Of a DNA stretch of 64,000 nucleotides, positions 8,306 to 16,914 are shown piece by piece. The translations under genes were made by a program, and so were the position numbers. Each line of letters begins with the position of its first letter. Position 1 is the stretch's first letter. This stretch comes from Microbacterium sp. LWH11-1.2 (lineage in GTDB: Bacteria; Actinomycetota; Actinomycetes; Actinomycetales; Microbacteriaceae), in contig NZ_CP151636.1 in NCBI RefSeq assembly GCF_038397745.1, forward strand, positions 3,224,001 to 3,288,000, given 5' to 3'. Below the pieces are notes generated by a model that saw only the letters and a list, made by a program, of their open reading frames with translations, was not told the origin of the DNA and searched no databases.

Positions 8306-9624
8306 ACGCCAACGTGCTCGCCTTGCTCCTCCGCCCCGCTCCCGGTCAGAACAGCGTCCTGGCCCTGCCGGTCGTGGCCTTCGGCATCGTCACCACGCTC
8401 GTGCTGACCGTGATCGGCGGCGCGCAGTCGTTCTGGGGGTGGACCGACGAGTACGCGCCCCTGTACCAGGCGCTGGCCGCGATCGCGCTGGTGCTTCTCG
8501 TCGTCCCGCTCCTGTCGCTCGGCGGCGCGGCGGCGCGTCTCTCCGCACGTCGTCGCGACGAGCGGCTCTCCACGCTCCGGCTCCTCGGAGTCTCCCCCGC
8601 CGGAGTCACCGTCGCGACCGTCACCGAGTCGGTGCTGGTCGCCGGAGCCGGAGCGCTCGCCGGCATCCTCGGCCATCTGGCGATCAGTCCGCTGGTGGGG
8701 ATGATCCCGTTCCGCGGAGAACCGCTCGGCTTCGGCGCGGTCGTCCTGTCTCCGCTGCACATCCTCGCCGTTCTCGGGGGCGTTCTCGTGCTGGCGGCGG
8801 GCAGCGCGATCGTCGGACTCCGCCGTGTCGTGATCTCGCCGCTGGGAGTCCGGACGCGAGCCACCGTCTCGAGCGTGCACTGGATCCGCGCGGTCATCGC
8901 CGTCGGCGCCATCGCGATCGCCTTCGTCCTGATCAAGGTCTTCCCCTCGGTCGGAAGCCTCGTCGCGACCATCGCGGTGCTCGCCGGGCTCTTCGGCGCC
9001 GTGCTCGCCGTGCTGAATGTCGTCGGCCCGTGGGTCCTCAAGGTCTCGGCGTCCCGACAGCTGCGTCGCGCGGAGAAGCCGGAGCGCCTGCTCGCCGCGC
9101 GCATCGTCCTCGACTCCCCCAAGGCGGCGTGGCGCCAGGTCGGCGGGATCGCGATGGCCGCGTTCATGGCCGTGTTCGCGGGCACGGGCGTCGCACTCCT
9201 GGACGTCATGGGCGGCGAGGGGGCGACCGCGTCGGACATCGCCCTGGCGGACGACATCCGCACCGGGCTCGTCGTCACGCTCATCGGCTCGTTCCTCATG
9301 GTGGCGGCATCCGTCGGTGTCAACCAGGCATCCGACGTGCTGGATCAGCGAGAGCTCCACCGCAGCCTGCACCACCTGGGAATGCCGCTGGAGACGGTCG
9401 ATCGGGCGCGACGTCGGGCCATCATGTCGCCGCTGCTGGTGACGGCGATCGGATCGGCGCTGTGCGCGGCCGTCGTCGTGTTCCCGCTCGTGGGCATCGC
9501 CCTCATCACGGCACCGCTCTCGCTCCTGACGATCGCTGCCATCGTCGCCGTGGGCATCGGCGTCGTCTGGGCGAGCACCTGGGCCACGCGTCCGCTGCTG
9601 AACGGGGCGTTCCACGCAGCGTGA
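8302..9624 (+). CDS. ABC transporter permease, FtsX-like family
   Basis: A 440-residue polytopic membrane protein beginning at the ATGA overlap with the ATPase gene. Hydrophobic segments occur around residues 17-40, 60-80, 100-130, 150-180, 195-245 and 290-435. It has the long-range repeat of FtsX-like permeases, including the RLSARRRDERLSTLRLLGVSP loop next to the first transmembrane hairpin. It should form the membrane half of the transporter with the preceding gene. It ends convergently 11 bases before mutM. Confidence 0.88.
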   Translation: MNANVLALLLRPAPGQNSVLALPVVAFGIVTTLVLTVIGGAQSFWGWTDEYAPLYQALAAIALVLLVVPLLSLGGAAARLSARRRDERLSTLRLLGVSPAGVTVATVTESVLVAGAGALAGILGHLAISPLVGMIPFRGEPLGFGAVVLSPLHILAVLGGVLVLAAGSAIVGLRRVVISPLGVRTRATVSSVHWIRAVIAVGAIAIAFVLIKVFPSVGSLVATIAVLAGLFGAVLAVLNVVGPWVLKVSASRQLRRAEKPERLLAARIVLDSPKAAWRQVGGIAMAAFMAVFAGTGVALLDVMGGEGATASDIALADDIRTGLVVTLIGSFLMVAASVGVNQASDVLDQRELHRSLHHLGMPLETVDRARRRAIMSPLLVTAIGSALCAAVVVFPLVGIALITAPLSLLTIAAIVAVGIGVVWASTWATRPLLNGAFHAA

Positions 9625-9635
9625 CGTTGCCGCGG

Positions 9636-10499
9636 TCAGCGGCGGCGCTGGCAGGTCGGGCAGAAGTGCGAGGAGCGGTTCATGAACGCCGCCCGGCGGA
9701 TCGGCGTCCCACAGCGCGGGCACGGCTGACCACCGCGACCGTAGGCGTTGAGGGAGTGCGCGAAGTACCCGGCCTGCCCGTTCACGTTGACGTACTGCGC
9801 GTCGAAACTCGTTCCGCCCTCGGCGAGTGCCTTCGCGAGGACCGCGCGCACCTCGGCGAGAAGCCGATGAACCGCCGGTGTGGACAGGCGGCTCGCCGGT
9901 GTCTCCGGATGGATGCGCGCCGCCCAGAGCGCCTCGTCGGCGTAGATGTTGCCGATGCCGCTGACCACGTTCTGGTCGAGGAGCACCCGCTTGATCGCAC
10001 TGTTCTTGCGGGCGAGAGCCTGCCGGAAGCGCTCGTCGTCGAACGCGTCGTCGATCGGATCCCGGGCGATGTGGCCGACCTGCGTCGGGATCAGGGACGA
10101 GCCGTCATGGATCAGGGTGTCGACCGCGAGGGATCCGAACGTCCGCTGGTCCGAGAAGACGATCGCGAGCTCGCCGTGCTGCGGATGCTCGAGATCGATG
10201 CGGATGCGCTCATGGCGCTCCGCGGCGGCATCCGGTGCGCGCAGCAGCATCTGCCCGCTCATCCCGAGATGCGCGATCAGCGCGGACTCCGCATCGTCGA
10301 GCGGGAGCCAGAGGAACTTCCCGCGCCGGGATGCCGCAGAGAACCTGCGCCCCTCGAGACGTCCGACGAAATCGGCCGCGCCGGCCGGATGCCGTGTCAG
10401 CGCCCGCTCGTCGAGGACGGTGACCGCGGTGATCAGAGAACCGATCGCCGCAGGCGCGAGACCTGCGCGGACGACCTCGACCTCGGGAAGCTCAGGCAC
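9636..10499 (-). CDS. mutM: Formamidopyrimidine-DNA glycosylase (Fpg/MutM)
   Basis: A 287-residue base-excision repair enzyme that removes oxidised purines such as 8-oxoguanine and nicks the abasic site. The N-terminus is the invariant PELPEVE, with catalytic Pro2 and Glu3. The [12 protein letters not shown] segment supplies the conserved lysine, and the helix-two-turn-helix precedes a C-terminal zinc finger with paired cysteines (CPRC and CPTC). Nothing is missing. The ATG at 10499 lies inside the end of rnc, whose stop is at 10492, so the two are coupled. Confidence 0.97.
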   Translation of the reverse strand: MPELPEVEVVRAGLAPAAIGSLITAVTVLDERALTRHPAGAADFVGRLEGRRFSAASRRGKFLWLPLDDAESALIAHLGMSGQMLLRAPDAAAERHERIRIDLEHPQHGELAIVFSDQRTFGSLAVDTLIHDGSSLIPTQVGHIARDPIDDAFDDERFRQALARKNSAIKRVLLDQNVVSGIGNIYADEALWAARIHPETPASRLSTPAVHRLLAEVRAVLAKALAEGGTSFDAQYVNVNGQAGYFAHSLNAYGRGGQPCPRCGTPIRRAAFMNRSSHFCPTCQRRR

Positions 10500-11184
10500 G
10501 CTCGTTCAGTGTGCGCCAGGCGCTCAGCGCGGCCGCCATCTCGGCGGTCTTCTTGCTGCTGCCGGTGCCGGTCATGCGGATGTCGCCCACCTCGACCGTC
10601 GCGGTGAAGCGTCGATCGTGATCGGGCCCGCTGGCCACGACCGAGTACTGCGGCGGCGTGGCCCCGGAACGAGCGGCGAGCTCCTGAAGACTGGTCTTCG
10701 GATCCATCGCCGCGCCGTAGCGCTCGGGATCGGCGAGCAGCGGCTCGGTCAGGCGGAGCACGAGCTCGGTCGCGGCCTCGGGGCCCGCCGACAGATAGGT
10801 GGCGCCGATGACGGCTTCCATTGTGTCGGCGAGGATCGAGTCCTTGTCGCGACCGCCGGTCTGCTCCTCGCCACGACCGAGCCGGAGGTGGCTGCCCAGA
10901 TCGATGCCGCGGGCCACCTCGGCGAGGGCGACGGTCGACACGACGCTCGCGCGGCGCTTCGCCAGCTCGCCCTCATCCAGATCGGGGTGCGTGGTGAACA
11001 GCATGACCGTGACGGCCTGGCCGAGCACCGAGTCGCCGAGGAACTCCAGGCGCTCGTTGTGCGGGATGCCGCCGTGCTCGTACGCGTACGAGCGATGGGT
11101 GAGCGCCAACTCCAGAAGCTCCGCGTCGATGTCGACGCGGAGCTTGACTGGGAGAGGTCTCGTCCCCCCGGGGACCTCCGTCAC
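10492..11184 (-). CDS. rnc: Ribonuclease III
   Basis: A 230-residue endonuclease that processes double-stranded RNA, including rRNA precursors. The catalytic signature [12 protein letters not shown] is near residue 45. The second acidic cluster ([14 protein letters not shown]) completes the RNase III domain, and a double-stranded RNA binding domain starts at about residue 160 and ends with [14 protein letters not shown] chose GTG 11184 because no other in-frame start lies between it and the rpmF stop 15 bases upstream. Its ribosome binding site is weak, so coupling to rpmF translation is likely. mutM overlaps its end. Confidence 0.96.
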   Translation of the reverse strand: MTEVPGGTRPLPVKLRVDIDAELLELALTHRSYAYEHGGIPHNERLEFLGDSVLGQAVTVMLFTTHPDLDEGELAKRRASVVSTVALAEVARGIDLGSHLRLGRGEEQTGGRDKDSILADTMEAVIGATYLSAGPEAATELVLRLTEPLLADPERYGAAMDPKTSLQELAARSGATPPQYSVVASGPDHDRRFTATVEVGDIRMTGTGSSKKTAEMAAALSAWRTLNERA

Positions 11185-11198
11185 GATGAGTTCGCGAC

Positions 11199-11408
11199 TC
11201 AGACGTCGGCGACCTTGCGGCCCTTGTACTCCAGGAAGAGCTCGGTGCCCTGCGAGTCGGTGACGACCTTCGCCTGGTGGGGACGGCTGTAGACGGTCTT
11301 GCCGTTCTCGATCGTCTTCACGAGGGCGACGGGCGCCGCCTTCCACTGCGCGCGGCGCGAGCGGGTGTTCGAACGGGAGACCTTGCGCTTCGGGGGGTTA
11401 CCAGCCAT
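11199..11408 (-). CDS. rpmF: 50S ribosomal protein L32, cysteine-free form
   Basis: A 69-residue protein starting [19 protein letters not shown], the conserved N-terminus of bacterial L32. The second half lacks the CxxC pairs of zinc-binding L32, so this is the zinc-independent type. It sits two bases after the DUF177 gene and just before rnc, the common DUF177-rpmF arrangement. A zinc-binding paralogue, if there is one, is outside the window. The ATG at 11408 follows an AAGAGAG purine tract. Confidence 0.97.
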   Translation of the reverse strand: MAGNPPKRKVSRSNTRSRRAQWKAAPVALVKTIENGKTVYSRPHQAKVVTDSQGTELFLEYKGRKVADV

Positions 11409-11410
11409 GA

Positions 11411-11974
11411 CTAGCTCTCTTCTTTCTCGGCGGCGCGGCTCGATGCCTTGCCGTCTTGGTCTGTGATCTGCTGGAGCGCGCTCCATCGAGGATCGATGGG
11501 AGCGGCCTGCTCCGTCCCGGTGCTCACGGTCAGCCTTTCGCCCGTTTTCGGGTCGAGACCCGGGCAGTCCGGCTGACACACCGGCTGAAATGGAAGCGAC
11601 AACACGGCCGCATCCCTGACGAGAGTTTCAAGATCCACGTGGTCGTCTTGAACCTCGAAGTCAGTTTCTTCCTCACCAGGATACGCGAAAAGCTCCTGGA
11701 ACTCGACTTCGACAGGCTGAGTGATGTCGATGAGGCATCTTCCGCACACTCCGGCGTACTCCGCCTCCGCCGTTCCGGAGACCAGGATCCCCTCGTGGAC
11801 CGACTCGAGACGCACGTCGATGTCGAGGTCGGAACCCGCCTCGTACCGGACGATCCCCTCGCCCCAGGGTTCGGCGAGACTCACCGTGAACTCGTGTTCA
11901 CGCATCTCCCCCGGGCGTCGGACGATGTCGCGGACGGGAAGGACGAAAGGGCCGTTCAGTCGAGATCGCACCAC
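11411..11974 (-). CDS. DUF177/YceD family protein
   Basis: A 187-residue protein of the YceD/DUF177 family. It has a central CGRC pair (residues about 80-83) and a later CQPDC pair (near 145), followed by the GLDPKTGERL segment that defines the family. Members are usually encoded immediately before rpmF, as here, and have been linked to ribosome or 23S rRNA maturation; the exact role in actinobacteria is unsettled. The four cysteines may bind zinc. The likely start is GTG 11974. No operon partner upstream; coaD lies 57 bases away on the same strand. Confidence 0.9.
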   Translation of the reverse strand: MVRSRLNGPFVLPVRDIVRRPGEMREHEFTVSLAEPWGEGIVRYEAGSDLDIDVRLESVHEGILVSGTAEAEYAGVCGRCLIDITQPVEVEFQELFAYPGEEETDFEVQDDHVDLETLVRDAAVLSLPFQPVCQPDCPGLDPKTGERLTVSTGTEQAAPIDPRWSALQQITDQDGKASSRAAEKEES

Positions 11975-12030
11975 GCCATGCTACCCGGCTCCGTCTGCGA
12001 GCGGGCCGGACGAGCGGCGGTGAGCGGTCG

Positions 12031-12528
12031 TCAGATCCCGCGCGCGCCGGTGTCGAGGAATGCGGCGACGGCCGGGGGGACGAACGGGGTGACGTCGCCG
12101 CCGAGCGACGCGACCTGGCGCACGAGCGAGCTCGACACCATCGCGTGCGACGGGTCCGGAAGCAGGAAGACGGTCTCGATGTCGGCCAGGTGCCGGTTGA
12201 CGATCGCCATCGGCGATTCGTACGCCACGTCGATCTGGGAGCGGATGCCCTTCACCAGGACCCCGGCTCCGACGTCGCGGGCGTAGTCCACGAGAAGGCC
12301 CATGCTCCAGGAGCCGATCACGATGGTCCCGGCCATGCCGTCTTCGGCGATCGAGCGCTCGAGGAGCGAGAGGCGCTGCGCGATGGGCAGCATCGCCTCC
12401 TTGCCGGGGTTGTGGACGACGAGCACGTGCAACTCGTCGTAGAGCTTCGCGGCACGACGGATCACGTCGAGGTGACCCAGCGTCGGCGGATCGAAAGAAC
12501 CGGGGACGACGGCGATCCGGCTGCTCAC
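12031..12528 (-). CDS. coaD: Phosphopantetheine adenylyltransferase
   Basis: A 165-residue nucleotidyltransferase that converts 4'-phosphopantetheine and ATP into dephospho-CoA, the fourth step from pantothenate. The HxGH-type motif [12 protein letters not shown] is near residue 10, and the second motif [13 protein letters not shown] is near 125. I chose GTG 12528 rather than an ATG nine codons upstream because GGAG lies eight bases before it and the family usually begins a few residues before VVPGSFDP. It lies between recG and the DUF177 gene, the usual actinobacterial order. Confidence 0.95.
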   Translation of the reverse strand: MSSRIAVVPGSFDPPTLGHLDVIRRAAKLYDELHVLVVHNPGKEAMLPIAQRLSLLERSIAEDGMAGTIVIGSWSMGLLVDYARDVGAGVLVKGIRSQIDVAYESPMAIVNRHLADIETVFLLPDPSHAMVSSSLVRQVASLGGDVTPFVPPAVAAFLDTGARGI

Positions 12529-12588
12529 TGGGACTCCATCCGTCGCTCCGTGCATCGCATGGCTCCAGCCTAGGGCACGCGGATCGCG

Positions 12589-14763
12589 TCAGTTCTTCGC
12601 CAGCGCGGCGCGGTCCTCGTCGCTCACCCGGCGGCCGATCACTTCGCGCAGTCCCGGATGCCGCGCGAGTCCGGGGTCTGCCGAGAGGATCTGCTCGGCG
12701 ACCTCACGGGCACGGGTGATGAGCCCCGCGTCCTTCACGACGCGCAGCAGCTTGAGCGACGATCGGACGCCCGCCTGCGCCGCACCGAGCACATCGCCCT
12801 CGCCACGCAGCTCGAGGTCGACCTCGGCCAGCGCGAAGCCGTCGAGGGTCGCCGCGACGGCATCCACGCGCTCGCGGGCGACGGAACCCGCCTCGGCCTC
12901 CGTGACCAGGAGACAGAGCCCCGGCACCCCGCCGCGACCCACCCGGCCCCGCAGCTGATGCAGCTGGGAGACGCCGAAGCGGTCGGCGTCGAGGACGATC
13001 ATCGTCGAGGCGTTCGGAACGTCGACACCGACCTCGATGACCGTGGTCGCCAGCAGCAGGTCGATCTCGCCGCGCGCGAAGGCCTGCATCACGGCATCCT
13101 TCTCGTCCGAGGGCATCTTGCCGTGCAGCACGGCCCGGCGGAGCGATCCCAGCTTCGGGTGCGTCGCGAGCGCCTCGTCGAGCTGCACCACACCCCACCG
13201 CGGCCCTGCCGCACCTTCGGGCGCGAGGGCGGACTGCTCCCCCGGCTCCGCCGTCTTCTTGGCGGTGTCGATCGCTGCGCAGACGGCGAAGACCTGCCGA
13301 CCCTGCGCGATCTCCTCGGCAGCGCGGTCCCAGACCCGGTTGAACCACCCCGGATGCTCGGCGAGCGGAGCGACGAACGACTCGATGCCGGCCCGTCCGG
13401 CCGGCATCGTCCGGATGACAGAGGTGTCGAGGTCGCCGAAGACCGTCATCGCCACGGTCCTCGGGATCGGGGTCGCCGTCAGCACCAGCGCATGCGGGCT
13501 CGAGCCCTTCGCCCGCAGGGCCTCCCGCTGCTCGACGCCGAAGCGATGCTGCTCGTCGACGACCACGAGGCCGAGATCGGCGAAGGTCGTCTTCTCGCCG
13601 AGCAGCGCGTGCGTTCCGACGACGATGAGCGACTGCCCCGACGCGACGCGCAGCGCGGCCTTGCGGCGTTCGGCGGCCGGGAGCTGTCCGGTGAGCAGCG
13701 TCGGCATGACGAGAGGTGCGAGCTGCGGGCCGAGCATCTTCGCGATGGAGCGGAGGTGCTGACCGGCGAGGACCTCGGTCGGAGCGATCAGCGCGGCCTG
13801 CCCTCCGCTCTCGGCGACCTGCAGCATCGCGCGCAGCGCGACAAGCGTCTTGCCGGAGCCGACCTCGCCCTGGACCAGGCGGTTCATCGGCCAGGCGCCC
13901 ACCAGGTCGTGCGCGACCTGGTCGCCGACTGTCTGCTGGTCAGGGGTCAGCGCGTAGGGCAGCGAGGCGTCGAAACGCTCCAGCAGGCCTCCGGGCTCCG
14001 CAGGGCGCGCGGTGGCCGAGAGCGCGCGGACCGCATCGCGCTGCTGGAGCAGGGCCGTCTGCAGCGTGAGAGCCTCATGCATCCGCAGGGTGCGAACGGC
14101 AGGATCGATGTCGTTGCGCGTGCGCGGCCGGTGGATGAGCTCGAGAGCCTCAGCGGCCGTGAGCAGCTCCTCCCCGGTGCGCACCTCTTCCGGGAGCGGA
14201 TCGGGGATGCCGGTCAGGTCGTCGAGCACCCGTCCGACGAACTTCGCGATCTGCCAGGTCTGCAGCGTCGAGGTCGCCGGGTAGATCGGGATGAGCACCG
14301 CCGCCCGCGCGTCGGCCCGGCGCCGGGCCGCGTCTTCGTCGTCGAAGAGCTCGTACTCGGGGTGAGCGAACTGGGTGACGTCGTTGAACATGCCGACCTT
14401 GCCCGAGAACACACCGCGCCGTCCGACCGCGAGGTCTTTCGAGCGCCACTCGGCGGCGCCGAGGTTCTTGGCGAAGAACGTCAGCGACATGCGCCCGATG
14501 CCGTCGCCGATCACGACATCGACCATCGCCCCCTGGCGGTTGCGCATGCGGCGGAAGCTCGAGGAGAGCACCTCGGCCACGATCGTCACGGTCTCGCCGA
14601 TGGGGAGGTCGCGGATGGGCGTGAGCTCCCCCGGATCGGCGTAGCGTCGGGGGTAGTGCGAGACCAGGTCTGCGACCGACTGCATGCCGAAGGCCCGGTT
14701 CAGCGTCTTCGCGGGGGCGGCGCCGAGGGCCTCCTCCAGCGAGGAATCGAGCGTGAGCGGCAT
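12589..14763 (-). CDS. recG: ATP-dependent DNA helicase RecG
   Basis: A 724-residue helicase that reverses stalled replication forks and processes Holliday junctions. It has an N-terminal wedge OB-fold (about residues 55-150), Walker A GEVGSGKT near 300, the DEQH box VVDEQHRFG near 400, and a C-terminal helicase domain with TTVIEVGVDVPNA and QLRGRVGRG, the RecG motif VI. Length is normal. The ATG at 14763 is divergent from rsmD, 61 bases away. Confidence 0.97.
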   Translation of the reverse strand: MPLTLDSSLEEALGAAPAKTLNRAFGMQSVADLVSHYPRRYADPGELTPIRDLPIGETVTIVAEVLSSSFRRMRNRQGAMVDVVIGDGIGRMSLTFFAKNLGAAEWRSKDLAVGRRGVFSGKVGMFNDVTQFAHPEYELFDDEDAARRRADARAAVLIPIYPATSTLQTWQIAKFVGRVLDDLTGIPDPLPEEVRTGEELLTAAEALELIHRPRTRNDIDPAVRTLRMHEALTLQTALLQQRDAVRALSATARPAEPGGLLERFDASLPYALTPDQQTVGDQVAHDLVGAWPMNRLVQGEVGSGKTLVALRAMLQVAESGGQAALIAPTEVLAGQHLRSIAKMLGPQLAPLVMPTLLTGQLPAAERRKAALRVASGQSLIVVGTHALLGEKTTFADLGLVVVDEQHRFGVEQREALRAKGSSPHALVLTATPIPRTVAMTVFGDLDTSVIRTMPAGRAGIESFVAPLAEHPGWFNRVWDRAAEEIAQGRQVFAVCAAIDTAKKTAEPGEQSALAPEGAAGPRWGVVQLDEALATHPKLGSLRRAVLHGKMPSDEKDAVMQAFARGEIDLLLATTVIEVGVDVPNASTMIVLDADRFGVSQLHQLRGRVGRGGVPGLCLLVTEAEAGSVARERVDAVAATLDGFALAEVDLELRGEGDVLGAAQAGVRSSLKLLRVVKDAGLITRAREVAEQILSADPGLARHPGLREVIGRRVSDEDRAALAKN

Positions 14764-14812
14764 GCTCCGAGTCTAGGGAACCCCGCGGACACCTCGGACG
14801 CCGTGTCTGTCG

Positions 14813-14825
14813 TATCGTGAACGGG
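14813..14825 (+). promoter_or_regulatory. Probable leaderless -10 element of rsmD
   Basis: TATCGT at 14813-14818 is a good -10 box. It ends six bases before the GTG start at 14825, so transcription would begin on the start codon itself. No clear -35 is seen 17-18 bp upstream. Confidence 0.4.
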
Positions 14826-15442
14826 TGACGAGGATCATCGCCGGACGGGCACGCGGAGCACGACTCGAGGTGCCGGGCGCCGGCACACGTCCGACCAGCG
14901 ACCGGGTGCGCGAGTCCCTGTTCGGCGCTCTGGAGTCCGCGGATGCCATCGACGGCGCGCGCGTGCTGGACCTCTATGCGGGATCCGGGGCCCTCGGGCT
15001 GGAGGCGCTCAGCCGCGGCGCGGCGAGCACGGATCTCGTCGAGCGCGGACGCCAGGCGGCCGCGCTGATCCGCCGCAACGCCGTGACCGTGGCGAAGGCG
15101 GGCGGTTCGGCGGCCGTCCGCGTGCACGAGGTGGCCGTGCACACCTACCTGCTGCGGGCCTCCGGCACGTTCGACCTCGTGTTCTCCGACCCGCCGTACG
15201 ATCTCGACGATGAGGCGATGACGGCCGACCTGGTCGCCCTCGCGCCGCTGCTCTCGCCACAGGCGCTCGTCGTCGTCGAACGTGCTCGGCGCTCGACACC
15301 GCCTGACTTCGCCGCAGCGGGCCTCGAGCTGTTCCGCGAGAAGGCCTACGGCGACACGGCGCTGTGGTGGGCGGAGCCGGTCTCACCGGACGAGGAGCCC
15401 GGGATCGACGCTCAGCCCGCGACCGAGTCCCAGTCGCGATAG
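14825..15442 (+). CDS. rsmD: 16S rRNA (guanine(966)-N(2))-methyltransferase RsmD
   Basis: A 205-residue Rossmann-fold methyltransferase. The N-terminus RIIAGRARGARL, the SAM-binding loop LDLYAGSGALGLEAL near residue 45, and the catalytic DPPY tetrad in FSDPPYDLD near residue 123 are all RsmD signatures. It methylates G966 of 16S rRNA in the 30S subunit, using S-adenosylmethionine. It begins at GTG 14825. The 3' end overlaps the convergent thiL gene by 31 bases. The C-terminal tail beyond WWAEPV is Glu/Pro-rich and unconserved. Confidence 0.95.
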   Translation: MTRIIAGRARGARLEVPGAGTRPTSDRVRESLFGALESADAIDGARVLDLYAGSGALGLEALSRGAASTDLVERGRQAAALIRRNAVTVAKAGGSAAVRVHEVAVHTYLLRASGTFDLVFSDPPYDLDDEAMTADLVALAPLLSPQALVVVERARRSTPPDFAAAGLELFREKAYGDTALWWAEPVSPDEEPGIDAQPATESQSR

Positions 15443-16407
15443 GGATCCCATCCGGAGACGTCCACCGGGTGCTCGTCGCACAGCAGCTCGTCGCTGCCGG
15501 CGGCCCGCACCTCGCCGATGACCCGGAATCCGGGCGGGAGAACGCCGTCCGGGAACGTCGCGAGGAGACCGTGATCCTCGCCGCCCGCCAGCGCACGATC
15601 CGGATCGTCGCCGAGGGACCCGCCGTCGAGAGCGATCGTCACGCCCGACGCCGCGGCCATCCGCCGCGCATCGAGTGCCAGGCCGTCGGAGATGTCCATC
15701 ATGGCGGTCGCGCCCGCCGTCGCGGCCACCGGGCCGAGTCCGACCGGCGGAGAAGGACGCAGCTGCGCGGCGACCGCGGCGCTCTCCCCCGCGGCGAGCT
15801 TCGACGGATCGATCGCGACCGGCACGTCGCCGTCACGGAACCGATCGAACAGCACGGCGAGGCCATGCGCGGCGTGCCCCAGCTCGCCCGCGACCGCGAC
15901 CACGTCGCCCGGTCGGGCGCCGGAGCGGGTCACCGCCGCCCGTCCCTCCAGATCGCCGAGCGCGGTCACCGCGACGGTCAGCACATCGGAGACCGTGAGG
16001 TCCCCGCCCACCACGGCGCAGCCGGGAGCCAACGCCGCGCAGGCCTCACGGAACCCGTCGGCGAGCCGCTCGACGAAGGACAGGCGCAGATCACGCGGGA
16101 CGGCGAGGGCCACGAGAAGCGCGGTCGGGCGGGCGCCCATCGCCGCGATGTCCGCGAGGTTCACCGCCGCCGCCTTCCAGCCGAGGTCGTACCCGTTGGA
16201 CCAGGCGAGCCGGAAGTCCGGTCCGTGCACGAGGGTGTCCGTCGTCGCCACCACGCTGCCCGACGGCGCGGCGACGACAGCCGCATCGTCACCCGGCCCG
16301 AGGAGCGTGTACGTCCCCGGAGCGGTGCGGGTGAGGATCGCTCGGAGGATCGCGCCTTCCGAGAGATCTCCGAGGGCAGGGTCGTCGGCTGCGGGTCGGG
16401 AGGGCAT
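15412..16407 (-). CDS. thiL: Thiamine-monophosphate kinase
   Basis: A 331-residue AIR-synthase-fold kinase that phosphorylates thiamine monophosphate to thiamine diphosphate, the active cofactor. The LGPGDDAAVV segment near residue 37, ATTDTLVHGPDFR near 55, and AVNLADIAAMGA near 85 supply the metal and nucleotide ligands. GGDLT and a later DISDGL motif complete the set. The 3' end overlaps rsmD on the other strand. The product also feeds acetolactate synthase, whose TPP-dependent subunit is encoded later in the window. Confidence 0.95.
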   Translation of the reverse strand: MPSRPAADDPALGDLSEGAILRAILTRTAPGTYTLLGPGDDAAVVAAPSGSVVATTDTLVHGPDFRLAWSNGYDLGWKAAAVNLADIAAMGARPTALLVALAVPRDLRLSFVERLADGFREACAALAPGCAVVGGDLTVSDVLTVAVTALGDLEGRAAVTRSGARPGDVVAVAGELGHAAHGLAVLFDRFRDGDVPVAIDPSKLAAGESAAVAAQLRPSPPVGLGPVAATAGATAMMDISDGLALDARRMAAASGVTIALDGGSLGDDPDRALAGGEDHGLLATFPDGVLPPGFRVIGEVRAAGSDELLCDEHPVDVSGWDPYRDWDSVAG

Positions 16408-16430
16408 GCTGTCAAAGGTAGCCTGGAAGC

Positions 16431-16913
16431 ATGCTCCGTTCCCGTCGCCTCGCAGCCGTCGCAGGTGCGGTGATCCTGGCCGCGGCCCTCGCCGGCTGCT
16501 CCACGACCGTGCATCTCGAACCCGCCGAGGATGCGAACGATCCCGGCTGCGCTGCGGTCTCCGTGCTGCTCCCGGACAGCGTCGGAGGCTTCGACCGGGT
16601 CTGGACCGATGCTCAGGCGACCGGCGCGTGGGGCGACCCGACGATCGTGCTGCGCTGCGGCGTCGAGCCGCCCGCCCCGTCCGCGCTCGTGTGCACGACG
16701 ATCGGCGGCGTCGATTGGCTCGTCCTCGATCAGGAGGAGGAGCGCCAGCGGCTCGTCACCTACGGCCGCGAACCCGCCGTCGAGGTCAACATCCGCCGCG
16801 GCGAGCAGATCGACTTCCAGGCCGTGGTCGACACGATCTCGTCCAGCATCCAGCCGGGGCTCTCCCCGGCGACCGCGCAGTGCACCGAGCGGGTCGAGTT
16901 CCCCGCGGGCTGA
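16431..16913 (+). CDS. DUF3515 family lipoprotein
   Basis: A 160-residue secreted protein. The N-terminus MLRSRR is followed by a hydrophobic stretch and a lipobox LAGC at residues 20-23, so it should be lipid-anchored on the outer face of the membrane. The mature part contains GAWGDPTIVLRCG, the conserved core of DUF3515, and several cysteines that may form disulfides. The family is usually found between thiL and ddl in actinobacteria, as here; its function is unknown. A TAGCCT -10-like box ends six bases before the ATG. Confidence 0.9.
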   Translation: MLRSRRLAAVAGAVILAAALAGCSTTVHLEPAEDANDPGCAAVSVLLPDSVGGFDRVWTDAQATGAWGDPTIVLRCGVEPPAPSALVCTTIGGVDWLVLDQEEERQRLVTYGREPAVEVNIRRGEQIDFQAVVDTISSSIQPGLSPATAQCTERVEFPAG

Positions 16914-16914
16914 A

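Noticed and set aside
8059..9723. A 554-codon frame antisense to the FtsX-like permease
   Set aside because: Highly charged Asp/Arg/His shadow of membrane helices; no start signal.
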